From positions 1,798,001 to 1,862,000 of the forward strand of contig OZ220465.1 of the NCBI GenBank assembly GCA_965115815.1: a stretch of DNA of 64,000 bases. The letters run 5' to 3'. The notes beneath the pieces are model-generated. The model saw only the letters and a program-made list of their open reading frames with translations, did not search any database and was not told where the DNA came from. This DNA is from VXPW01 sp965115815. Its GTDB lineage: Bacteria; Pseudomonadota; Alphaproteobacteria; TMED109. Position numbers and translations under genes: made by a program. Positions 42,548-52,142 of this stretch are shown in pieces (position 1 is the stretch's first letter; each line of letters starts with the position of its first letter).

Positions 42548-43555
42548 ATGACCCGCATGAATGAACCCGTTTCCGGAGTGATCCGCACCCGGCCGTGCGT
42601 CGGAACCTTCCGGTATCTGCAGCCGTCCGTGGCATCTTCCTTGTACCGAAACGGCAGGGTATTCACCCGCCGTGACCGCAGCGGCAGCGACAGCACATTC
42701 GTTGGGGTCGATCTGGAAGAACGTGATGCGCCGGTTGTGGATGCCCGCTCGCTTGACCAACCCGACCAGCCGGATCTGTCGGCCAATGGCTTCGCGCTGA
42801 CGGTCCGTACTCTGATCGATCCCGATCTCGACTTTCTGAACCACGAGAAGGTCGTCAGAGAGTACTATCCCGAATGCGCCGATATCGTGCGGGAGGCCAC
42901 CGGTGCCGGAACGGTGGTCGCCTTCGATCACAACGTGCGTTCCGCCTCCGGCAAATCCGGGAAGCGACAGATTTCCGGCGGCCAGCAGGTGCAAGGCCCC
43001 GCGCACCTGGTCCACGGCGACTATACGTTGACCAGCGCCCCGCAACGGGTACGCGATCTGGCCCGAGCGCCGACCTCGAACGACACCTACCGTTCGATGC
43101 TTGCCGAGGGCAGGACGCTGCTGGATCCCGAAGCCGCAGAGTACGCGATCAGGTACGGACGCTTCGCGATCGTCAACGTCTGGAGGAACATTTCCGACGA
43201 GCCGGTGGCTACCCGACCGCTGGCCCTGTGCGATGCCGTCAGCGTACGTCCGCAGGAGCTTGTCGTCTTCGAAATTCACTATCAGGATCGGATCGGGGAA
43301 AACTACTTCGCCAAACATGATCCGAACCATCGCTGGGTGTACTGGTCGGCCCTGACGCGTGACGAGGCGCTGCTCATCAAGCAATGGGATTCGGCCGGAG
43401 GGTTGGCGCGTTCGAATGGTGCGATGGCGGACGGAGCCCGGGACGATCAGCCGTGCACGTTCAGCTTTCACAGCGCATTCAAGGATCCTTCAGCGTCTCC
43501 CGATGCACCGGATCGATGGAGCATCGAAGTTCGCTGCGCGGTGCTCTACACGTAA
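42548..43555 (+). CDS. CmcJ/NvfI-like oxidoreductase family protein
   Basis: 335 residues resembling the CmcJ/NvfI/AsaB family of putative non-heme iron/2-oxoglutarate oxygenases found in secondary metabolism. Recognisable segments: VVAFDHNVRSASGKSG, AHLVHGDYTLTSAPQRVRDL (likely HxD metal ligands), FAIVNVWRNISDEPVATRPL, ALCDAVSVRPQELV, HRWVYWSALTRDEALLIKQW and the terminal DRWSIEVRCAVLYT. The start ATG at 42548 (MTRMNEPVSG) gives a typical length; an ATG three codons later is possible. It stands alone. A distant paralogue is at 50198 on the other strand. Confidence 0.75.
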   Translation: MTRMNEPVSGVIRTRPCVGTFRYLQPSVASSLYRNGRVFTRRDRSGSDSTFVGVDLEERDAPVVDARSLDQPDQPDLSANGFALTVRTLIDPDLDFLNHEKVVREYYPECADIVREATGAGTVVAFDHNVRSASGKSGKRQISGGQQVQGPAHLVHGDYTLTSAPQRVRDLARAPTSNDTYRSMLAEGRTLLDPEAAEYAIRYGRFAIVNVWRNISDEPVATRPLALCDAVSVRPQELVVFEIHYQDRIGENYFAKHDPNHRWVYWSALTRDEALLIKQWDSAGGLARSNGAMADGARDDQPCTFSFHSAFKDPSASPDAPDRWSIEVRCAVLYT

Positions 43556-44276
43556 GGACGGATCCGGCATTCCGCACCTTCAGACTTCGGACCGGCCGTG
43601 CATCGTTCAGGCGTCGACCTCCGCCACTCGGCGGCGGGTCCGGGCTCCCGCGATGTCTCGTTCCCGCTTCCGATGTTCCGTCCGGGATTCTCGATCGTGC
43701 AGCATGAGCGAGACTCTGTGGAAAGCACCCAGACGCGGTTCGGCAGTGTGACGGATCGCGATTGCCCTCCGTGGACGAAATATCCTTCGAGAGACGCCGA
43801 ACCATGGACAGGTCGCTTGGGCGTCGGCGTCCGGGTCGGGATGGATGACAGGCACGGCCTTCGCGAAGCCCGGCCGGAGGTCTCGCGGGCGGCAGCCGGC
43901 CCGGCAATTTCCGGATTCGGTGCAGGGGCCGGGCCCGTTCGGCGCACGAGGGTTCGGGATCCCGTCCGATTGCGTCCGCCTCCCCCGGGGGGGCTTCCCC
44001 GCGTCCTGGCACAACCGATCGGGACGCAGGAAGCCGGACGGAAGACCCGGTTCTCATGCCGGCATCCGTCGGGGCCCTTGTGCATGGCTTGCACGGGTGC
44101 GGGAATCTGGGCGAGAATGTCTGCTGCAGTTGGTGGAGTGCGCGAATCGGCGGTGAGGCTCGCCGTTGGCACCCGCATTTCCGGAGGGATTCCCGAACCA
44201 CGCATCCTGCGGGAGTCCGGGGCTCCTCGAAGCCGGGCCGCCGGGCCTTGCACCGAGAGGTCGAAAGGGGCATGCA
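43556..44276. other. No recognisable gene
   Basis: 720 bp of GC-rich spacer. Open frames cross it on both strands but none has family features or a supported start. Confidence 0.5.
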
Positions 44277-45203
44277 GTGACCACGTTGCTGGTTCATCAC
44301 GAAAGCTCGTTCAGGCACGAGACCGGGCTCGGTCACCCCGAACGCCCGGATCGCATCCGCGCGGTCATGGAAGCGCTGTCCACGAAACCGTTCGACGCCC
44401 TCGTGCGGCGCACGGCACCTGTGGCGGTGCCCGATCAGATTCGGCGTGCCCATCCGATCGAGCATGTCGAGACCCTGTTGGATGCAGTGCCTGCGAAAGG
44501 ATTGGTACGCGTGGACCGCGACACGGTCATGTCTGCGGATTCCGGCGAGGCAGCGTTGCGTGCGGCCGGAGCAATGGTGGCGGCAGTGGAGGCGGTCCTG
44601 AACGGTGAAGCAAGGAATGCCTTCTGTGCCGTTCGTCCGCCGGGGCATCACGCCGAGGCGCGGCGCAGCATGGGTTTCTGCCTGTTCAACAATGTCGCGG
44701 TCGGTGCCCTGCATGCTCGTCACGCATTCCAGACAGAACGGGTGGCGGTAGTCGATTTCGACGTGCACCACGGCAACGGCACCCAAGCGATATTCGAGTC
44801 CGACCCGTCACTGTTCTTCGCTTCCACCCACGAGTTTCCCCTCTATCCAGGCACAGGGCGTGCGGAAGAGCGGGGCTGCGGCAACATCGTGAATGTACCG
44901 CTTGCTCCGAACTCAGGATCAGCCGAATTCCGTGGGGGAATGGTGGAATCGGTGTTGCCGGCACTCCGGGCATTCCGGCCCGATCTGATCCTGGTTTCTG
45001 CGGGCTTCGATGCGCACGAGCGCGACCCGCTGGCGACGCTGAATCTTGTGGAGGAGGACTATGCATGGGTTTCGGAGGAGCTCTGCGAGGTTGCCGATGC
45101 GGTGTGCAACGGTCGTTTGGTGGCTACCCTGGAAGGCGGTTACGACCTTGATGCCCTTGCCGGCAGTGTCGCCGCTCATGTCGGCGTATTGATGTCTGCA
45201 TGA
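44277..45203 (+). CDS. Histone deacetylase family protein (acetylpolyamine amidohydrolase-like)
   Basis: Zinc-dependent deacylase of the arginase/deacetylase fold, probably acting on small acetylated amines or acetyl-lysine. The GTG start (TTLLVHHESSFRHETG) has GAAAGGGG upstream. Motifs: GHPERPDRIRAVMEAL, catalytic His pair RPPGHHAEARRSMGFCLFNN, zinc ligands VAVVDFDVHHGNGTQAIF and LVSAGFDAHERDPLA, then ATLEGGYDLDALA. All metal ligands are present; 308 residues is the normal size. Neighbours give no pathway. Confidence 0.9.
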   Translation: MTTLLVHHESSFRHETGLGHPERPDRIRAVMEALSTKPFDALVRRTAPVAVPDQIRRAHPIEHVETLLDAVPAKGLVRVDRDTVMSADSGEAALRAAGAMVAAVEAVLNGEARNAFCAVRPPGHHAEARRSMGFCLFNNVAVGALHARHAFQTERVAVVDFDVHHGNGTQAIFESDPSLFFASTHEFPLYPGTGRAEERGCGNIVNVPLAPNSGSAEFRGGMVESVLPALRAFRPDLILVSAGFDAHERDPLATLNLVEEDYAWVSEELCEVADAVCNGRLVATLEGGYDLDALAGSVAAHVGVLMSA

Positions 45204-45963
45204 AGACCACGAACGTCCCGAGCTCCCTCTTGCGCGAAAGATACTTGAAACCGCTGCCCCGGATTCGGGTCCGGGCGTGGCTCTGGTTGCGATCCGTGAT
45301 GCCGTTCCGATGTCGGGAATTCCTGGTGCGTCAGGTCATCCCAAGTTGTACTCGGTCAGAGAGTACGGGGTCGGTTTGGCATCCTGTTTCCTGTAGGTTG
45401 AACATGCGGTCCTATCGTGGGCAAGCGACCGAAGTCGCCTGGTGGCTTCGTGAGAGAGCGCCGTTCCTGAAGTCCACCCCTCGACAAGCCTTCCACCGGC
45501 GCGTCCGCGGCCCGGAATTCCGGGTACCGCAAGCACTCGCCGATGATCTGACCATCTCCGATTCGAGATCGGCAATCCTGCCCCGGAAACCTGCCGAATC
45601 GCCATTGATCATTGATCCTGTCCCATCGGCTTTCGTGGAATATCCTCTGCCCAAGATCCGTAACCTCGATCGCCTGACTCGGATCGGATCACCATTCGAA
45701 CACGTGGAACACCGAACGTATGGTCGGATCCCGTACTACCGGACCAGGTACCATGACGGAACGGCAGGGTGAGTAGACGGCCCCTTGCTTGCACCCAAGC
45801 CGACCACCCTCCTTCCGCCGTGCATGGCGGCGGCACGCAAATCGGACGCCGGCCCCTTGGCGCCGACCCGGTGGAACGGCGGAAGACGACGGTGGGCGCT
45901 ACGAGGGAACCGTGCGGGCGCGAGTATGGAAAAACTGCATTCGGAATTCAGCGAGGGCCTGAC
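45204..45963. other. No supported gene
   Basis: A 190-codon open frame (45200-45772) crosses this spacer but has no recognisable family features. The region precedes the acyl-CoA synthetase operon and presumably holds its promoter. Confidence 0.4.
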
Positions 45964-47553
45964 ATGACACACTCCCTTCTGACCTTCGGCCAGATGCTGG
46001 ACGGATTTGCCCGTCTGCGGCCCAACGATCTCGGCGCTCGGGATCTTGACCGCGGTCTGACCTTTGCGCAGTGGAACAACCGGGCGCGGCGGCTGGGCAA
46101 CGCGCTTTTGGGGATCGGGTTGACCAAGGGCGACCGAGTCGCAGTGCTGGCCTACAACCGGCTGGAATGGGTCGAGATCTACGCCGCCGCTGCCAAGGCA
46201 GGGTTGATCGCGGTGCCGCTGAACTTCCGGCTCAGCCCGGTCGAGATGCGCTACATCATTGAGGATTGCAGCGCGGCCGCGATCCTCTCGGAATCCGGGC
46301 TGCACACGGCCATCGAAGAGGTGCGGGGTGATCTTTCCATCCCGGAACACCGTCATGTGATCTTGGGTGGGCAAATCTCGGGCTGGCGGGATTACGAGGA
46401 TCTGCTGCTTTCTGCGTCCTCCTCGGCCCCGGCCACCTCCGTGGCCGATACCGACCCTTGGGCGCTGATGTACACATCCGGAACCACGGGCAAACCCAAG
46501 GGTGTAATCCGCAGCCATCGCAGTCAGACGCTCCTGGCTTTCGGGACCGAGATCGAGGTCGGCATCGGCACGCACGACGATGCGCTGCTGGTCATGCCCA
46601 TGTGCCATGCCAATTCGTTGAATTTCTTCTGTTCCTTCAGCTGTCGAGGCGCTGTGACTTCCATCTATTCCCGCGCCTCCTTCGATGCCGGGGAGGCGCT
46701 GGACGTGATGGAGCGTTCCGGCGCGACCTTCACCTCGCTCGTCCCTACTCATTACATCATGATGCTGAACCAGGTTCGTGGCGAGGCCCGCACCCGCGAC
46801 TTGGGCCGGATGACCAAGCTGATGATTTCTTCCGCACCGGCTCGCGCCGACACCAAGAGCGCGGTGATGGATGTGTTTCCCAACTCAGGTCTCTTCGAAC
46901 TCTACGGTTCCTCCGAGGGCGGCTGGGTGACGATGCTGCATCCGGACGAACAATTCACCCATCTCGGTACGGTGGGCCGCGAATGTGTCGGTACCGCGCC
47001 GATCCGTCTGCTGGACAATGACGGCAACGAGGTGCCCGACGGGGAACCCGGGGAGCTCTTCCACTGCACGCCGTATACCTTCGACGGATACTGGAACCTG
47101 CCCGAGAAGACGGCCGAGGCGTTCCGGGGCGACTATTGCACCGTGGGCGACATGGCGCTCAGGGACCAGAACGGCTTCATCAAGCTGATCGACCGAAAGA
47201 AGAACATGATCATTTCGGGCGGCGAGAACATCTATCCCGCCGAGGTCGAAGCGGTGCTGGGCGCGGCGGAGGCCGTGCGCGACATCGCGGTGGTGGGGCG
47301 GCCGGACGAGAAATGGGGTGAGCGCGTGCATGCGGTCGTCGTTCTGGAGGACGGTGCGCGCGCCACTGAAGCCGAAGTGATCGGCTGGTGCGGCGACCGT
47401 ATTGCCCGGTTCAAGCGCCCGCGCGGAGTGACCTTTGTGGGCTCCGAAGACATCCCGCGCACGGCAACCGGAAAGATCCAGCATGGCGTCTTGAGGGAAA
47501 GGCTTCTGAGCGGGCAGTTCGAAACCCATCAGCAGGCAGGAGCAGCGGAATGA
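45964..47553 (+). CDS. Class I adenylate-forming acyl-CoA synthetase/ligase
   Basis: Activates a carboxylic acid as acyl-AMP then CoA thioester. 529 residues with all core motifs: ALMYTSGTTGKPKGVIRSH (P-loop), GLFELYGSSEGG (A5), DYCTVGDMALRDQNG (A7), DRKKNMIISGGENIYPAEVE (A8, hinge Asp) and IPRTATGKIQ (catalytic Lys). The start MTHSLLTFGQMLDGFARLRP is typical. Its stop overlaps the ATG of the ThDP enzyme by 4 bases, so the two form an operon. Substrate cannot be deduced; the partner suggests a short 2-keto or 2-hydroxy acid route. Confidence 0.9.
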   Translation: MTHSLLTFGQMLDGFARLRPNDLGARDLDRGLTFAQWNNRARRLGNALLGIGLTKGDRVAVLAYNRLEWVEIYAAAAKAGLIAVPLNFRLSPVEMRYIIEDCSAAAILSESGLHTAIEEVRGDLSIPEHRHVILGGQISGWRDYEDLLLSASSSAPATSVADTDPWALMYTSGTTGKPKGVIRSHRSQTLLAFGTEIEVGIGTHDDALLVMPMCHANSLNFFCSFSCRGAVTSIYSRASFDAGEALDVMERSGATFTSLVPTHYIMMLNQVRGEARTRDLGRMTKLMISSAPARADTKSAVMDVFPNSGLFELYGSSEGGWVTMLHPDEQFTHLGTVGRECVGTAPIRLLDNDGNEVPDGEPGELFHCTPYTFDGYWNLPEKTAEAFRGDYCTVGDMALRDQNGFIKLIDRKKNMIISGGENIYPAEVEAVLGAAEAVRDIAVVGRPDEKWGERVHAVVVLEDGARATEAEVIGWCGDRIARFKRPRGVTFVGSEDIPRTATGKIQHGVLRERLLSGQFETHQQAGAAE

Positions 47554-49277
47554 CCCGGAACCGCAACGGTGCCGGCCGGAGCGTGGCCGCATGGATCGCG
47601 AAATTCCTGAAGGCGCGCGGGGTGGACCGGATCTTCGGCCTGCAGGGCGGGCATGTCCAGCCGATCTGGGATTGTGCCGCACGGCGCGGCATCCGCATCA
47701 TCGATGTGCGCCACGAATGCGCTGCGGTGCATATGGCCCATGCCCATGCCGAGCTGACCGGCGGCTTCGGCGTGGCGATGGTGACGGCGGGGCCGGGGGT
47801 GACGAACACCGTGACCGCGATTGCCAATGCATCGCTGGCGCGGATGCCGGTTCTGGTGATCGGCGGCTGCACCTCGCGTCCGCAGGCCAATATGGGGCCG
47901 CTGCAGGACATCCCGCATGTGGACATCATCCGGCCCGTGGCGCGGCTGTCGCGCACCGCGCGCGTGGCCGAACAGGTGATCCGCGAGCTGGACGAAGCGG
48001 TGGCCCGCGCCATGGGGGACGGCGGCGAGCCGGGGCCGGTGTACGTTGAGATCCCGACCGACGTGCTGCGCCGGCAGGTGCCCGAACACATGGTTCTGGA
48101 CGACTGGATGGAACCCAAGGCACCCCGCGTGATGCCGCCGGACCCGGGTGCAGTGGCCGAGGCCGCGCGGGCGCTCTGGCAGGCGAAATGCCCCGTCGTT
48201 GTGGCGGGCCGCGGTGCCACCGGCGCCACCGGGGCCCTGAACAGATTGCTTGACGCGTGCGGCGCACTGTATCTCGACACGCAGGAGGCACGCGGGCTTG
48301 TCTCCGGAGATCACGCCTCCTTCGTGGGCGCGATGCGCGGGCGGTTGATGCAGGAGGCGGATCTGGTCATCACCGTGGGGCGCCGCCTGGACTATCAGCT
48401 GGGCTACGGTTCTCCGGCGGTGTTCCCGCATGCGCGTTTCATCCGGATTTCCGACACTGCGTCGGAACTGATCGACAACCGCCGCGGCCGCCCCGAACTG
48501 CTGGCCACGCCCGCTCTGGTGCTGGACGCCATCGCCGAGGCCGGAACGGCGCTCGGCGCGCCCGCACTGGACCGCGACTGGGCCGAGGGCACCCGCGCCA
48601 GGCATGTTGCCCGCGCGAGCGGCGGCAATCGCGAGGGGCCGCAGACGGGCAGGGACGGCAAGATCCACCCGATGGCCATCTTCGATACGCTGAAACAGGT
48701 GGTCGACAAGGACCATATCGCCGTGGCCGACGGCGGCGATTTCCTCAGCTTCGCGCGGGTAGGTCTGGAGAGCTCCACGTACCTCGACGCGGGTGCCTTC
48801 GGATGCCTAGGCGTGGGCGTGCCTTTCGCCAATGCGGCATCGTTGGCGTTCCCGGGTCGGCAAGTGATCTGTGTGACCGGCGACGGGGCCTATGGACTGC
48901 ATGCGATGGAGATCGACACCGCCGTGCGCCACGGGGCCCGACCGGTCGTCATCGTGTCGAACAACGCCGCGTGGAACATCGAGCGTTTTGATCAGGCGGA
49001 CAATTACGGCGGGCGCGTGGTCGGCACGCTGCTGCGTCACTCCGATTACGCGGGGATGGCCCGGGCCCTGGGTCTGCAGGGCGAACGTGTGGAAGCCCCG
49101 GCCGACCTCAAGGCCGCCATAATCCGCGCGCTGGAAAACGCACCGGCGGTGGTCGATGTCGTCACCTCGCAGGATGCGGTGTCGTCGGACGCGAAAAAGG
49201 GACTGGGATCCGTGCCCGATTACCAGGCTCTCACGGTTTGGGACGAGGCCGAGCGAAAGCGCCGGGAACCGGCCTGA
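47550..49277 (+). CDS. Thiamine diphosphate-dependent enzyme (acetolactate synthase / 2-hydroxyacyl-CoA lyase type)
   Basis: 575-residue ThDP enzyme with the three-domain POX/DC fold. The N-terminal Pyr domain has FGLQGGHVQPIWDCAARRG and the activating Glu in DVRHECAAVHMAHAHAE. The central domain is AALWQAKCPVVVAGRGATGA-like. The C-terminal PP domain has the ThDP motif VTGDGAYGLHAMEID..VIVSNNAAWNIERF. No FAD-binding signature is evident. Translationally coupled to an acyl-CoA synthetase, which favours an acyl-CoA-linked reaction such as 2-hydroxyacyl-CoA lyase or oxalyl-CoA decarboxylase over branched-chain biosynthesis. No small regulatory subunit lies nearby. Confidence 0.85.
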   Translation: MTRNRNGAGRSVAAWIAKFLKARGVDRIFGLQGGHVQPIWDCAARRGIRIIDVRHECAAVHMAHAHAELTGGFGVAMVTAGPGVTNTVTAIANASLARMPVLVIGGCTSRPQANMGPLQDIPHVDIIRPVARLSRTARVAEQVIRELDEAVARAMGDGGEPGPVYVEIPTDVLRRQVPEHMVLDDWMEPKAPRVMPPDPGAVAEAARALWQAKCPVVVAGRGATGATGALNRLLDACGALYLDTQEARGLVSGDHASFVGAMRGRLMQEADLVITVGRRLDYQLGYGSPAVFPHARFIRISDTASELIDNRRGRPELLATPALVLDAIAEAGTALGAPALDRDWAEGTRARHVARASGGNREGPQTGRDGKIHPMAIFDTLKQVVDKDHIAVADGGDFLSFARVGLESSTYLDAGAFGCLGVGVPFANAASLAFPGRQVICVTGDGAYGLHAMEIDTAVRHGARPVVIVSNNAAWNIERFDQADNYGGRVVGTLLRHSDYAGMARALGLQGERVEAPADLKAAIIRALENAPAVVDVVTSQDAVSSDAKKGLGSVPDYQALTVWDEAERKRREPA

Positions 49278-50007
49278 CGACGGATCCGCCCCGGACCCTG
49301 CCTGTCGCGGCGGAACGCCTGGTCGGGTTGGCTGGGTCCTGACCATTGTGCAGTGACCGTGCGCGTGCCGGGCTGCTGCGGAGCAGCTTGGAGGCCGGCG
49401 TCGATGCCGCAACGGCGGACGATCTTGAGGCCGGGGGTGTCGCCGCCCGGTCCATGTTCGACAAGGGATTCTGCAACACACGGTTCGGCAGGGCCGGAAA
49501 GGGGATCCATACGCCTTCGGACACCGCATTTCGTGCGCGGCATTTCTTGCAGACCGTCGGCCTTCGGATGTCTCCGGGCGTGTGCGGAGTCCCGGGCGGG
49601 TCGTGGATGTCGCGTGGCGCGGGATCGACGCGGGTGGCCATGCGGACAGGGAAGGCACGGCCGTCGACCCCGCCGGTTCGGGTTCGTCGAAGGAACCTGC
49701 ATGCCGACCTGATCCCGATCCGGCCGCCCGCAAGGGGTATCCGAAAGAACACGGCACTGCATGGGAGGTTCCGACACGACGATCCTTGTTTCCCGAAAGG
49801 TACTTCGTTCGGAATCCCTGAAATCACCGATTCCGGGACGGAATCGGGAGCGGCAGCCTGCCCTGTCGCCAAGCCGACGTGGCCGCCCCGCCGGCGGACC
49901 GCTGCACTTCGGCTGGGTTTCTTGATTGGTCGCAGTCCGCAGGCCCTGCAGTTGCGGGGAAGCTGAATCGAGCTTCGAACCGGTCTTCCCGAGCTCCAGG
50001 AAGCCTG
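49278..50007. other. No recognisable gene
   Basis: 730 bp between the ThDP gene and MITE copy B. No frame with family features was seen. Confidence 0.5.
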
Positions 50008-50199
50008 AGAGCCTGTGCGGAAACTATTGAGCGGCCCCGATTCTGGCATCTACGATGTGGCTGGCTGGCGAGTACATCGGGATCAGACAAGCCCATTCCA
50101 CATCTGTCAGATCGCTTTCGAAGCGGTCTCTCCGACGCCGATCCTTTGCACGAGCGCCCAGAATCGGGGCCGCTCAATCGTTTCCGCACAGGAGGCTCT
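50008..50199. repeat. MITE-like inverted-repeat element, copy B
   Basis: 192 bp, same ends (AGAGCCTGTGCGGAAAC) and interior as the copy at 7195-7379, about 90% alike by eye. The right end has a small insertion (GGAGGCTCT for AGGCTCT). Its last two bases form part of the stop codon TAG of the minus-strand gene at 50198. Confidence 0.8.
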
Positions 50200-51475
50200 A
50201 AAAGAACACGTATGTACGAACCACTACGTTCTTGCGACAAGGAGCATCGGCCGGAGCCGTGGGGTCGATGCACGCGGAGTGGAACGACCAACGCGACACG
50301 GATCCGTCCATGGTGGAATCATAGCACTTGAGCATGGAGACTTCGGTCGCCTGCTGGTGCGGGAACCAGTACCACTCGTGGTCGGGACGGTAGGTGAAAC
50401 GGGTGGTTTCGCCCACGCGATCGTCATAGATGCGGTAATTCGTGATGTAGGGTTGGTCCGCAAACGACGGCCAGGCACAAAGCACGAAAGGGTACTGACC
50501 CACGGTCTCCATCGGCTTTGCCAGATTGATTGACATGAATCGACGGGACATCTTCGCGTCGGCCTGCGCTTCGGTGTACCGCTGTTCCCGGCCGAAGTTC
50601 CTGAGGTTCCCGGTGAGCAGTTCACGGCAGCGAACGCGACCGCTGTTGTCGTTCAGATCGTTGTGCACCAAGTTGATGTATTGGCTGTGCACGCCGGGGT
50701 TCTTCGCTTCCTGATCCTCGGTCCGGTCTCCTTGATAGTCCTTGTCGAAGACATCGTGATTGTAGGCAAGCGCATCAGTTGCATCGGGGAAAAACTCAAG
50801 GAGAAGCCTTTCGATCTCCGGGTAGAACACGCGTCGTACTTCGGCCGAGTCGTAGAAGTTCCCGCACTGTGATTCCATGTGTGCCAGCGATATGCCGAGC
50901 CGGTCCATGCATTCCGGAGTGCCGACGGATAGCCCCGGATGGTGCTCCCCGATGCGCCGGGCATCCCGGATGATCTGGGGAAAGTACAGATTGCGCCGTT
51001 CCAGATTCCGTTCACCCCGGCGGAGGATGTCCGCTTCTGCCGTCCGCCCCGGATCCCGCCAGATCGAGTTGGACGGCACGACGGAGTACGAAGGCTCTTC
51101 GTAGACGGTGTAGCGCAACGGCAGGGCGAGGCCCCCTTCCGGCGCTTCGACGTCGCTGGCGCGAAGGTGCTCGAGACACTCTTGGTAGTCCCTGAAGCCG
51201 AGGCCCCACTTCGTCTGGATCGGGCCGGGAGGTGCGCTTTCGAGTTGATCGACGAATGCCTGTTCCCGGCCGCAGGTGACCTGCCTGATGGCTGCCTCAA
51301 GGGCAGCAGCGGTCCCCGCGTCACCGTCCTGATCAAAGGACACGTACGGCAGACCGCCGTTCGAAGCGAACGGCGGCGGCTGGCCGTTCGTACGCTGAAG
51401 TTCCGGAACATACGAGGGCGGCGCCGGCTCCCGGTCGGCACTTCCGGGGGCCTCGATCCTGTCCTGTCGATCCAT
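50198..51475 (-). CDS. CmcJ/NvfI-like oxidoreductase family protein (425 aa)
   Basis: Second member of the family in the window. Segments: TDALAYNHDVFDKDYQGD, QYINLVHNDLNDNSGRVRCR (likely metal ligands H and D), RFMSINLAKPMETVGQYPFV, LCAWPSF, DHEWYWFPHQQATEVSMLKC and the C-terminal CRKNVVVRTYVFF. It carries an N-terminal extension of ~120 residues relative to the 42548 protein (Pro-rich start, then a helical part with KWGLGFRDYQECLEHLRASD). The stop codon is shared with the end of a MITE, so the natural C-terminus may have been slightly longer. Confidence 0.75.
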   Translation of the reverse strand: MDRQDRIEAPGSADREPAPPSYVPELQRTNGQPPPFASNGGLPYVSFDQDGDAGTAAALEAAIRQVTCGREQAFVDQLESAPPGPIQTKWGLGFRDYQECLEHLRASDVEAPEGGLALPLRYTVYEEPSYSVVPSNSIWRDPGRTAEADILRRGERNLERRNLYFPQIIRDARRIGEHHPGLSVGTPECMDRLGISLAHMESQCGNFYDSAEVRRVFYPEIERLLLEFFPDATDALAYNHDVFDKDYQGDRTEDQEAKNPGVHSQYINLVHNDLNDNSGRVRCRELLTGNLRNFGREQRYTEAQADAKMSRRFMSINLAKPMETVGQYPFVLCAWPSFADQPYITNYRIYDDRVGETTRFTYRPDHEWYWFPHQQATEVSMLKCYDSTMDGSVSRWSFHSACIDPTAPADAPCRKNVVVRTYVFF

Positions 51476-52142
51476 GGTACATGCCTCCGCTCTTCGCCCT
51501 GTCCGTCACGGCGAACGGGACGCACGGATTTTAGCGTCCACAGGATCGTCCCGCAATGTTCGCATCGGGAGTTTCGCCGGGGAGCAGCGTCGTAGGGTCG
51601 CAGGGCGTCCGCCAGAAAGAAGGGGCAGGTTTTCGTCGTATCGGATCCGGGGAACTCGGACGGAACGGGATCCGGAATCCGGTCGCGCGCGGTGCGGGTG
51701 TCGAGGCGGTTCCGGGGTGTCGATGCGGAACGCTTTCGCGTCGGGCCTCTCGGAGTGGATCGGGGGCAGGCCAGCGGGAATGCACGAAGCACCGGTTGGG
51801 ATCCCCCGGGAATCGCCGCGCTTCGCCGGGTCCGTGATGCGGCGTTACGGCAGCGTGCCCCGGTCGCCTGCGGCAGGCCCGGGCTTGGTTCCGTAGCAGG
51901 AATCGGATTCCCGACGCGTGCGGCGGGTTGCCGGTACATTTGGCTGTCGGGTCACGTCTGCGGACCGCGAAACCGGAGGTCGAAAGCCGGGCGTGTCCGG
52001 TCATGCGGGGCGGTTCTGCCGACCGAACGACGGCCCGGGCGCTGCCCCCTGCACGAGGCCCGCTCGTGGTTCGACAGGGAACCGTGCCGACACTCCGGAG
52101 TTCCGGCCCGGTTGCGATCGGCACGGCAGGGAGGGAGCGGAA
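51476..52142. other. No recognisable gene
   Basis: Spacer between divergent genes (50198 minus, 52143 plus), with promoters expected here. No coding frame is supported. Confidence 0.5.

Noticed and set aside
43598..44276. Upstream extension of the histone-deacetylase-like frame and other frames in the 43.6-44.3 kb spacer
   Set aside because: The family N-terminus begins at the GTG at 44277 with a ribosome site; the upstream sequence lacks conserved features.
45200..45772. 190-codon frame in front of the acyl-CoA synthetase
   Set aside because: No recognisable family, unusual composition and many rare residues; could be a real orphan gene but there is no support from sequence alone.
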